Shown here piece after piece: positions 1 to 5,527 of a stretch of DNA of 8,682 nucleotides. Source of the DNA: Nanobdellota archaeon. GTDB lineage: Archaea > Nanobdellota > Nanobdellia > SCGC-AAA011-G17 > GW2011-AR17. Position 1 is the stretch's first letter. Each line of letters begins with the position of its first letter. The translations under genes and the position numbers were made by a program. A model generated the notes under the pieces. It saw only the letters and a program-made list of their open reading frames with translations, did not search any database and was not told the origin of the DNA. The DNA lies in the NCBI GenBank assembly GCA_016784245.1, contig JADHVA010000027.1:1-8682 (forward strand), read 5' to 3'.

Positions 1-620
1 CTTGAAGCATTAACTTGTAAATTGTAATGGTTGATTACAGTGTCAATTTCGATTATCTCAAAACCAGCTTCTTCCAATTCTTGAATGAATTCTTTTTTTT
101 CAATTTTATAATCTACTACATCTATAGATTCGTTACTTTGTTTTAATGATCTGTCTCTGAACTTGATGTTTGCCATGTCTGTGATGAATATTGAATTATC
201 ATTTAAATGAGAATGTACATTTGCTAAAAGTGTTTTTCTATCTTCTTTGTTAAAATGTCTGAAGAATCTAAATGAATAAATTAAATCAAATTTATTTTTT
301 AATTTTAAATCAAATGCATCACCTTGAACAAATTTCCATTTTTTATTTTCTAATCTTTTTTTTGCAACAGTTAACATATTTTGTGCATTATCAAAAGCAG
401 TTCCATTTTTTGCATTGATGTCTACAGTTAATCTTGCAGGACCGCAAGCTAAATCTAAAACAGTTTCTGCATTGCTTTTTGTTATATAATTATTTACAAT
501 TGAAGTTTCTCTTTCATGTAAAAATTTACCTAGTGGTTTTGAGAATCTATTTTGAACATATCCTTTAATTAGCCCTTCTGAATCATAATGATCTTTAATA
601 TCTTTTTTTTCTTTTAACAT
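1..620 (-). CDS. Class I SAM-dependent methyltransferase, C-terminus cut by window edge
   Basis: This gene reads leftward from an ATG at 620 and is still open at base 1, giving 206 residues with no stop. It is a Rossmann-fold methyltransferase that would transfer a methyl group from S-adenosylmethionine; the substrate cannot be told from sequence. The SAM-binding motif I is VLDLACGPARLT at residues 54-65. An acidic residue for the ribose follows at D77 (AFDNAQNML, 75-83), then GDAF at 100-103 and the FDLIYSFRFFRHF stretch at 111-123, which corresponds to motif IV. The pattern matches small-molecule or lipid/quinone-type methyltransferases rather than DNA methylases: no NPPY or PC motif is seen. 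A TATA-like box at 644-651 lies 31 nt before the ATG and there is no Shine-Dalgarno site, so the mRNA is probably leaderless. It is divergent from the radical SAM gene. The fold is secure; the role is unknown. Confidence 0.88.
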   Translation of the reverse strand, partial: MLKEKKDIKDHYDSEGLIKGYVQNRFSKPLGKFLHERETSIVNNYITKSNAETVLDLACGPARLTVDINAKNGTAFDNAQNMLTVAKKRLENKKWKFVQGDAFDLKLKNKFDLIYSFRFFRHFNKEDRKTLLANVHSHLNDNSIFITDMANIKFRDRSLKQSNESIDVVDYKIEKKEFIQELEEAGFEIIEIDTVINHYNLQVNAS

Positions 621-643
621 CTAGTGTATTTTCTTAAGGATTC

Positions 644-651
644 TTTATAAA
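644..651 (-). promoter_or_regulatory. TATA box of the leftward methyltransferase gene
   Basis: On the minus strand the box reads TTTATAAA, preceded by the A-rich stretch CATAAAA, which could serve as a BRE for TFB. Its 5' end is 31 nt from the ATG at 620. An archaeal start site about 25 nt downstream of the box centre would fall at or beside the ATG, implying a leaderless transcript. It lies back to back with the rightward box at 680-688. Confidence 0.65.
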
Positions 652-679
652 TTTTATGGGTTATTATAGTATAATAAAA

Positions 680-688
680 CTTATATAT
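680..688 (+). promoter_or_regulatory. TATA box of the radical SAM / NDT-like operon
   Basis: The box CTTATATAT is preceded by AATAAAA, a plausible BRE. Its first base is 33 nt before the ATG at 713, so transcription should begin at or within a few bases of the start codon. The leader has only a weak purine stretch (AGAGAG) and no GGAGG. This supports both the start choice and a leaderless mRNA. Confidence 0.65.
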
Positions 689-712
689 GTCTAATATGAA
701 ATTTAGAGAGTT

Positions 713-2014
713 ATGAAGATAAGTTTAGTGTTTGCAAGGATGAAGTACAAAACTGGAGATCCTCCAGGTGGTTTGGCTCTAATCGCCGCACATTTAAGAA
801 ATAATGGTTATTCTGTAGATTTAGTTGATTCTACTTTTCATCCGACAATGGAATATATTCAGAAGAAAATTGTAGATTTTGATGCAGATTATGTTGCTAT
901 ATATTGTGATTCTTTAATGCTGAAAGATGTTAAAGAAATTGCTAAATTTGCTAAGTCTAAAGGTAAAAAAGTAATTATAGGTGGTCCTCAAGCTACATTG
1001 AGACCTGAAACTTTAACAGAGTTTTCAGATTTTGTTGTAAAAGGTGAAGCTGAATCAGCTATGTTAGATATTTTGAAAGGTAAATGTAAAGAAAAAATAA
1101 TTCAAGGTGAAAGAATGGATCTTGAAAATTTACCTATAATGGCTTATGATTTATTGGACATGGAAGATTATATTAAATTGTGGCATGTCTTTGATAGTAT
1201 TGATCCAAATGTAAGAGGAACAAATATGTTTTCTTCAAGAGGATGTCCTTTTAGATGTACATTTTGTCAACCTGTTTTAGAAAAGATTTTTGGTAAAGGT
1301 GTAAGAACAAGATCTGTAGAAAGTGTAGTTGAAGAAATGAAATATTTAAAAAATCATTTTGGTATAAATGCAATCTGGTTTAATGATGATACTTTTACTG
1401 TTAGAAAAGAATGGATTAAAGAATTTTGTAAAAGATTAGTTGATGAAGAAATTGAAATGCAGTGGGGAATTAATTCTAGAATTGGATTATTGAATGAAGA
1501 AGAAATGAGAATGATGTATGCAGCTGGTTTGAGAATTATGCATGTTGGTGTAGAAACTGGGTGTCAAAGAGTTGCAGATGAAATTTATCATAAGGATATT
1601 GATCTTTCAAAAGTTCATGGTGATGTTGCTATGGCTGAGAAAGTTGGAATTAGATGTCTTTGTTATATTATGCTTGGAGCACCTGGTGAAACTAAAGAAG
1701 AAATCTTACAGACGATAAAGTTTGCTAAATCTTTGGATGCAACCGAAATTACAGCTACAATTACAACTCCATTACCTGAAACCCATTTGTATGAAAGTAT
1801 GAAAGGTAAATATAAATTAACTGAGAATTATGATTATTATAAAAATAGGATTTTTGAAGATGATAATATTTCGTTTTCAGAATTAAAGTTTTTACAGAAA
1901 AGATTATTATTTGAGTTTTATACACATCCTAAAAGATGGGGTTATGTTGCAAAGCATTTAACTTCAGTTCAAGGATTGCATAAAATGTATTTGAAAGTTA
2001 TGAGATTTATGTAA
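713..2014 (+). CDS. B12-binding-type radical SAM enzyme
   Basis: This 433-residue protein has the usual two-part layout of B12-binding radical SAM enzymes. The N-terminal Rossmann-like domain (about 1-125) shows GGPQATLRPE at 90-99 and VVKGEAES at 108-115, both typical of the family. The TIM-barrel domain carries the 4Fe-4S cluster motif RGCPFRCTFC with cysteines 178, 182 and 185. It also has FNDDTF at 223-228, GVETG at 279-283 and MLGAPGET at 320-327. The enzyme should cleave SAM reductively to a 5'-deoxyadenosyl radical in the cytoplasm. The DxHxxG cobalamin-ligand motif is not visible, and the His often found after GGP is Gln93, so cobalamin binding may be base-off without a His ligand, or lost. 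The C-terminus (about 390-433) is basic and aromatic. The NDT-like gene follows after one base, so the two are probably co-transcribed. The family includes methylases, cyclases and lipid-modifying enzymes; the substrate here is unknown. Confidence 0.92.
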   Translation: MKISLVFARMKYKTGDPPGGLALIAAHLRNNGYSVDLVDSTFHPTMEYIQKKIVDFDADYVAIYCDSLMLKDVKEIAKFAKSKGKKVIIGGPQATLRPETLTEFSDFVVKGEAESAMLDILKGKCKEKIIQGERMDLENLPIMAYDLLDMEDYIKLWHVFDSIDPNVRGTNMFSSRGCPFRCTFCQPVLEKIFGKGVRTRSVESVVEEMKYLKNHFGINAIWFNDDTFTVRKEWIKEFCKRLVDEEIEMQWGINSRIGLLNEEEMRMMYAAGLRIMHVGVETGCQRVADEIYHKDIDLSKVHGDVAMAEKVGIRCLCYIMLGAPGETKEEILQTIKFAKSLDATEITATITTPLPETHLYESMKGKYKLTENYDYYKNRIFEDDNISFSELKFLQKRLLFEFYTHPKRWGYVAKHLTSVQGLHKMYLKVMRFM

Positions 2015-2015
2015 A

Positions 2016-2393
2016 ATGGCAAAAATATATGTAGCACATTCTAAGAAATTTGATTTTAAGGAAGAGTTGTATAAACCTTTAAGAGAAAGTGAGTTAAATA
2101 ATGAACATGAAATTATTTTACCTCATGAGAAAAGTGATGGTCTTTATAGTTCTAAAGATTTTTTTAGAAATGAATGTGGTTTGTTAGTTGTTGAAGCTTC
2201 GTATCCGACTATTGGTGCTGGTATTGAAGCAGGATGGGCTGATGCATATGATGTCCCTATAATTGTTATGTATAAAGAAGGAATGAAGTTGTCAAGTTCT
2301 ATTGCTTCTATGGGAGAAGTCATTGAGTATAATTCTTTGGATGATATGATTGCAAAACTTTCTGAATCTGTTGCTGATGAAGTTAAGTTTTAA
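2016..2393 (+). CDS. Nucleoside 2-deoxyribosyltransferase-like (NDT/DNPH1-fold) protein
   Basis: The 125-residue protein has the compact fold of nucleoside 2-deoxyribosyltransferases and DNPH1-type deoxynucleotide N-hydrolases, which cleave or exchange N-glycosidic bonds through a covalent sugar-glutamate intermediate. The N-terminal strand KIYVAHS (3-9) supplies the expected early Tyr5. The diagnostic stretch is VVEASYPTIGAGIEAGWA at 58-75, followed by PIIVMYKEG at 81-89. By comparison with DNPH1 (GYELGRA), Glu71 is the likely nucleophile and Glu60 a second active-site acid. The length is normal for the family. Its ATG comes one base after the radical SAM stop, with no TATA box or Shine-Dalgarno site of its own, so it should depend on the upstream promoter and translational coupling. 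Whether it hydrolyses, transfers, or only binds a nucleotide is not decided by the sequence. Confidence 0.75.
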   Translation: MAKIYVAHSKKFDFKEELYKPLRESELNNEHEIILPHEKSDGLYSSKDFFRNECGLLVVEASYPTIGAGIEAGWADAYDVPIIVMYKEGMKLSSSIASMGEVIEYNSLDDMIAKLSESVADEVKF

Positions 2394-2413
2394 GAGTATC
2401 AATCTTCCATAAT

Positions 2414-2422
2414 CTTTTTAAT
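2414..2422 (+). promoter_or_regulatory. Weak TATA-like box of the GNAT gene
   Basis: CTTTTTAAT begins 31 nt before the ATG at 2445, the same spacing as the CTTTTTAA box of the 5184 gene. There is no Shine-Dalgarno site in the 51-nt gap. The match to a TATA box is imperfect, but the fixed spacing seen across the window supports it. Confidence 0.45.
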
Positions 2423-2432
2423 TAGATTTTTT
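2415..2432 (+). terminator. Possible oligo-T terminator after the NDT-like gene
   Basis: Two T runs, at 2415-2419 and 2427-2432, lie 22-39 nt past the stop of the NDT-like gene with no GC-rich stem. Archaeal transcription often stops at such non-stem T tracts. The stretch overlaps the proposed promoter of the next gene, so the call is tentative. Confidence 0.25.
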
Positions 2433-2444
2433 AAATAATATTTT

Positions 2445-2774
2445 ATGGTAATAAAACAAAATGATGTTGAAGCAAGGAGTATTAGATTTTCTTTGGAAGA
2501 AGAAGGTGTAGAAATTGGAAGAGCTTTTCTTTATTTTATAAAAAATGATTTACATGATGAGCCTTATGGTTTAATGGAAGATGTTTATATTGAAAAAGAA
2601 TTCCAAGGACAGAGTTATGGTTCAGAATTAGTTGGACAAGTAATTGAAACTGCTAGAGAGGAAGGTTGTTATAAATTAATTTGTACAAGTAGACTTCAAA
2701 AGTTAAGAGTTCACGCTTTGTATGAGAGGTTAGGGTTTAATTGGCATGGTTTAGAATTTAGAATGGACTTCTAA
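2445..2774 (+). CDS. Small GNAT-family N-acetyltransferase
   Basis: This 109-residue protein is a minimal GNAT acyltransferase, expected to move an acetyl group from acetyl-CoA to an amine in the cytoplasm. The core is motif A: LMEDVYIEKEFQGQSYGSEL at 43-62, where the strand leads into the pyrophosphate-binding loop. Motif B is ALYERLGF at 91-98. In the loop (Q54-G-Q-S-Y-G59-S) the usual first glycine of Q/RxxGxG/A is Ser57; this may weaken acetyl-CoA binding or simply be a family variant. The protein is shorter than typical GNATs (about 140-160), with a trimmed N-terminus. The ATG at 2445 fits a TATA-like box 31 nt upstream. It follows the NDT-like gene by 51 nt and precedes the first GT-C gene by 40 nt, so some read-through is possible. 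The substrate is unknown. Confidence 0.85.
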   Translation: MVIKQNDVEARSIRFSLEEEGVEIGRAFLYFIKNDLHDEPYGLMEDVYIEKEFQGQSYGSELVGQVIETAREEGCYKLICTSRLQKLRVHALYERLGFNWHGLEFRMDF

Positions 2775-2784
2775 GATCATAAAT

Positions 2785-2795
2785 CTTAAAAAAGG
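2785..2795 (+). promoter_or_regulatory. TATA-like box of the first GT-C gene
   Basis: CTTAAAAAAGG begins 30 nt before the ATG at 2815, within a 40-nt gap that has no Shine-Dalgarno site. This suggests a separate, probably leaderless transcript, although the gene runs in the same direction as the GNAT gene upstream. Confidence 0.45.
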
Positions 2796-2814
2796 ATTAT
2801 ATTATTTGTGACTT

Positions 2815-4386
2815 ATGAAACTTAGTAAAGAGTATATTAGTTTGATTTTAATTGTATTATTAGGTTTCTTTTTGAGATTATTTTTAATGTTTGCAATTGG
2901 GTATCGAGATATGGCTTCTGATGCTTTAGGTTATGTAATGATAGCTAAAGCATTGTTTCAAGATGGATTTTTAATAGAACAAGCTTTGTTTTTCCCCCCA
3001 GGGTATCCTTTATTTATTGGAGTCTTTAATTGGTTTATTGCTGATGCATTAGTTGCAGCTAGAGTAGTATCTGTTGTTTTTGGAACTTTAACAATATTTA
3101 TATCTTATAAAATTGGAAAAAAAATGTCTAATGTTTCTGGAGGTTTGTTTGCAGCTTTGGCAATGGCTATTTATCCTGGTATCATTCAAGCTGGAGCTCT
3201 TGCAATGAGTGAAGCATTGTTTATTTTCTTTATGTTTTTAGCAGTTTATTCCTCAATTAAAGTTTTGAGAGAAATTAATTGGTTTTATATTGTAGTGTTA
3301 GGAGCTTCAATTGCTTTTACTTATTTGATTAGGCCAGAAGGAATATTTTTGTTTCTTTTGCCTTGTTTTGTAATCTTTTGGCATTGTAAGAATTTTATGT
3401 TTAAGAATGCAAGTAAAGTTTTGATTGTTTTTTTAGTTTTTATTATTTTAACTACACCTTATTTTTATTATGTTTTTTTAGAAACTGGTGATTTTTCAAT
3501 TAGTGGAAAAGGTGGGTGGAATTTATTAAAAGGTGAGATTGTAACTGGGCCTGAAGAAGAATGGAGGATTGAATATCTTTCTTTGAATGAAGATAAAACT
3601 TTGACTTTACTTGAAGAACTATCTTTTGAAATTTCGACAATAGATTATATTCTTGAAAATCCTGGAGATATGTTTGAAAGGTATGTAATACAATTTATTG
3701 AAGTTGTGAGATTGTTATTTTATCTGATTGTACCTGTGTTGTTGGCTTTGATAATTTTCTTTTTGAATAAATACAAAGATGTAGGTTTGATGTATATGCT
3801 ATTAGCTTATGTTGCCATGTTGATATTTATTTATCCTTTGTATACAATTCATCCTAGATATTTATTTATTTTAGCAGCACCTTTAGTTTTAGTATCGAGT
3901 TTAGGTTTTGCTATGGCTAGGAAAACTGTAAAGAAATATTATAATAAAGATTATTTTGTTAGGAATGTAAAAAGTTTTTTAGTTATTATTTTAATTTTGT
4001 TTTCTTGTTTGTATTTAGTTTCTTTAGCTTTGGATTTGCCTTATTATGTTTCGTATGGGCAAGGGGATGTTCCTGAAGTTTATTCCGATGCTGCTGATGT
4101 AATTATTTCTTATGGGGAAACTGAAAGGTTGAATGTTATGGCTGCAACTTCATACATTAGTTTTTTTACAGATTCTAATATGGTTAATTTTCCTTATGCA
4201 AATGTTGATGATTTTTTAGAGTATGCTGGAAATAGAGAAGTTGATTATATTGTTATTGAAGAAAGCTCACAAGGGAATTGGGATGTTTATGAAGATTATA
4301 CTAATTTAGATGATTATGATTATATTGAATTAATTTTTGAAGATGATTCTACTGGTGCTTTGATTCAGGTGTTTAAGATTGATTAA
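2815..4386 (+). CDS. Multi-pass GT-C-type glycosyltransferase (PMT_2/ArnT-like)
   Basis: This 523-residue membrane protein has about 11 hydrophobic segments between residues 7 and 407. It ends in an acidic soluble tail of about 115 residues (408-523), probably outside the cell. The first loop after TM1 has the GT-C acidic motif, with Asp36 in SDALGY (35-40). PPGYPLF follows at 61-67, SEALFIFF at 132-139, RPEG at 173-176 and HPRYLF at 346-351. These are hallmarks of PMT_2/GT39-related enzymes, which take a sugar from a polyprenyl-phosphate carrier and place it on a protein, glycan or lipid at the outer face. The tail pattern, ending in a VDYIVIEE-like strand (477-483) and a final beta hairpin, is common in archaeal members. 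The 3' end overlaps the convergent ALG5-like gene by 14 nt; that enzyme could make its donor. The acceptor is unknown. The GT-C assignment is by motif and topology, not by alignment. Confidence 0.82.
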   Translation: MKLSKEYISLILIVLLGFFLRLFLMFAIGYRDMASDALGYVMIAKALFQDGFLIEQALFFPPGYPLFIGVFNWFIADALVAARVVSVVFGTLTIFISYKIGKKMSNVSGGLFAALAMAIYPGIIQAGALAMSEALFIFFMFLAVYSSIKVLREINWFYIVVLGASIAFTYLIRPEGIFLFLLPCFVIFWHCKNFMFKNASKVLIVFLVFIILTTPYFYYVFLETGDFSISGKGGWNLLKGEIVTGPEEEWRIEYLSLNEDKTLTLLEELSFEISTIDYILENPGDMFERYVIQFIEVVRLLFYLIVPVLLALIIFFLNKYKDVGLMYMLLAYVAMLIFIYPLYTIHPRYLFILAAPLVLVSSLGFAMARKTVKKYYNKDYFVRNVKSFLVIILILFSCLYLVSLALDLPYYVSYGQGDVPEVYSDAADVIISYGETERLNVMAATSYISFFTDSNMVNFPYANVDDFLEYAGNREVDYIVIEESSQGNWDVYEDYTNLDDYDYIELIFEDDSTGALIQVFKID

Positions 4387-5101
4387 TTTTGTACTTTCCT
4401 AGAAAATTGTTATATCTAACTTTTAGTAATTCTTTGAACATGCCATAACCATCTTTTATTGGATGTAAACGACTTCCTTCTTGGTCAATCCATTGGACAG
4501 GAACTTCTTTTATTTTGTAATTCATTTTTTTTGCAAGGAATAAAAGTTCTACATCAAAACCAAAACGATTAATTGTTTGATGTTTTACAATGTTTTGAAT
4601 AACATTTGTTTTGAAAAGTTTGAAACCACATTGAGTATCACTAATTCCTCTAACTGCAATTACTCGAACCATTAAAGGAAATGTTTTTCCCATGATTTGT
4701 CTGTAAAAAGGTTGGTTAACAATAATTTCTGAATCTTCTAAAGTTCTTGAAGCAATTACAATGTCATTATTTTCTTTTAATCCTTCAAGCAAAGTTTCAA
4801 GTTCGTCAATTGGGGTTGCTAAATCACTGTCAGTAAAAAGAATATGGTTAAATTTAGCGTTTAGAATTCCTTGTTTAACAGAATAACCTTTTCCTTTGTT
4901 AACTTTATTTTCAATAATTTTTAAATCTGTTTTATCTTTGAATTTATTTGCTACTTCTATAGTTTTATCTTTTGATCCATCATCTACTACAATGATTTCA
5001 TAATTTAATTCTAAATAATCTAGATAAGGTATAATCTTTTCTAGTGACCCTCCAAGTCTTTTCTCCTCATTATATGCAGGAATTACAATAGATAAATCCA
5101 T
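4373..5101 (-). CDS. ALG5-like GT2: dolichyl-phosphate glucosyltransferase family
   Basis: The 242-residue protein is a GT-A fold, family 2 glycosyltransferase. It begins with SIVIPAYNEEKRL (4-16), then VVDDGSKDKT at 38-47, the metal-binding DxD as TDSDLATP at 90-97 (Asp91, Asp93), IASR at 116-119, and the diagnostic DTQCGFKLF at 155-163. FDVELLFLA at 182-190 and a VPVQW strand at 200-204 follow. The DTQCGFKLF/FDVELL pair points to the ALG5/DPG-synthase branch, which transfers glucose (or a related hexose) from a nucleotide sugar to dolichyl phosphate on the cytoplasmic face. Archaeal AglJ-type N-glycosylation starters are related. There is no C-terminal membrane segment. A TATA box 30 nt upstream of the only nearby ATG fixes the start. 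The gene ends inside the 3' end of the GT-C gene. The nucleotide-sugar specificity is not predictable from this. Confidence 0.88.
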   Translation of the reverse strand: MDLSIVIPAYNEEKRLGGSLEKIIPYLDYLELNYEIIVVDDGSKDKTIEVANKFKDKTDLKIIENKVNKGKGYSVKQGILNAKFNHILFTDSDLATPIDELETLLEGLKENNDIVIASRTLEDSEIIVNQPFYRQIMGKTFPLMVRVIAVRGISDTQCGFKLFKTNVIQNIVKHQTINRFGFDVELLFLAKKMNYKIKEVPVQWIDQEGSRLHPIKDGYGMFKELLKVRYNNFLGKYKINQS

Positions 5102-5122
5102 GATGAAGGTAAAAAAAACTGG

Positions 5123-5131
5123 ATTTATAAG
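5123..5131 (-). promoter_or_regulatory. TATA box of the ALG5-like gene
   Basis: On the minus strand the box reads CTTATAAAT, starting 30 nt from the ATG at 5101. No Shine-Dalgarno site lies between, so the transcript should be leaderless. It faces away from the box at 5153-5160; only 21 bases separate them. Confidence 0.65.
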
Positions 5132-5152
5132 GATTTGGTAATAAAAGTAAAG

Positions 5153-5160
5153 CTTTTTAA
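5153..5160 (+). promoter_or_regulatory. TATA-like box of the DUF4346-like gene
   Basis: CTTTTTAA begins 31 nt before the ATG at 5184 and is preceded by the A-rich AAAAGTAAAG, a plausible BRE. No Shine-Dalgarno site is present. It forms a compact divergent promoter with the box at 5123-5131. Confidence 0.5.
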
Positions 5161-5183
5161 GTTAATTTTTATTTCTTTTGTGA

Positions 5184-5492
5184 ATGGTAGAAGAAATTCA
5201 AGGTACATATGATAAGTATAAAGATTGTGAGTTAGATGGTAAAGGTTATTTTTTGATAAAAATTTATCCTGATGAAGATAAAATTGGAATAAGGTTTTGT
5301 TTAATGGATACAAATGAACCTGTTGTTGATATTTTTGGGAAAATTCCTCAAGAGTTGTATATTGAAGCAATTAAAAGAGATTTAATATCTAGTTTGCAAC
5401 ATGCATCTTATTTAGGAAAAGAATTGATGAAAGCTTATGTTTGTTTGAAATTAAAGAAAGAGTATGTCCAGGATGAGGATAATTTTCTTTAA
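5184..5492 (+). CDS. Small stand-alone DUF4346-like protein
   Basis: This 102-residue soluble protein resembles the DUF4346 domain as I remember it from archaea and cyanobacteria. The features behind this are a GKGYFLIKI strand at 19-27, FGKIPQELYIEAI at 51-63, the signature helix QHASYLGKELMKA at 72-84, and EYVQDED at 93-99. In other archaea the domain is often joined to larger proteins annotated as thymidylate synthase-like or methyltransferase subunit A-like; here it stands alone. No catalytic residues are established, though His73 and the acidic C-terminus stand out. The ATG sits 31 nt after a TATA-like box. The gene lies between two GT2 genes, divergent from the ALG5-like one and 35 nt upstream of the DPM1-like one. 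An overlapping open frame on the opposite strand lacks any recognisable protein signature. The family name is recalled, not searched, and the function is unknown. Confidence 0.72.
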   Translation: MVEEIQGTYDKYKDCELDGKGYFLIKIYPDEDKIGIRFCLMDTNEPVVDIFGKIPQELYIEAIKRDLISSLQHASYLGKELMKAYVCLKLKKEYVQDEDNFL

Positions 5493-5496
5493 TAAA

Positions 5497-5505
5497 GTTT
5501 TTAAA
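5497..5505 (+). promoter_or_regulatory. TATA-like box of the DPM1-like gene
   Basis: GTTTTTAAA begins exactly 31 nt before the ATG at 5528, matching the spacing of the other boxes here, and follows AATAAA. It would be only 22 nt before the in-frame TTG at 5519, so it helps choose the ATG as the start. Confidence 0.5.
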
Positions 5506-5527
5506 GTGTTTATATTCTTTGTTTGCT

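Noticed and set aside
602..611. Long T/C homopolymer run at the N-terminus of the methyltransferase, possible frameshift
   Set aside because: The reading frame through it (lysine/glutamate-rich start) continues smoothly into a normal methyltransferase N-terminus, and the TATA spacing supports the ATG at 620.
2429..2440. TTTTAAATAATA as TATA box for the GNAT gene
   Set aside because: It lies only 5-16 nt before the ATG, too close for an archaeal promoter to give a full-length message; CTTTTTAAT at 2414 fits the common spacing.
2772..2788. Small inverted repeat TAAGAT-CATAA-ATCTTA after the GNAT stop, a possible terminator hairpin
   Set aside because: The stem is six mostly A/T pairs, too weak to trust. 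It is followed by A residues rather than T, and it overlaps the proposed TATA box of the next gene.
5125..5370. Minus-strand open frame of 81 codons
   Set aside because: It is antisense to the DUF4346-like gene, which has recognisable family motifs and a promoter. The minus frame has no motif, covers the divergent promoter, and its composition is what a shadow frame would give.
5184..5492. Reading the DUF4346-like gene as a methanogenesis methyltransferase subunit (MtrA-like)
   Set aside because: Only the small C-terminal-type domain is present, without a corrinoid-binding part, and no methanogenesis gene is nearby.
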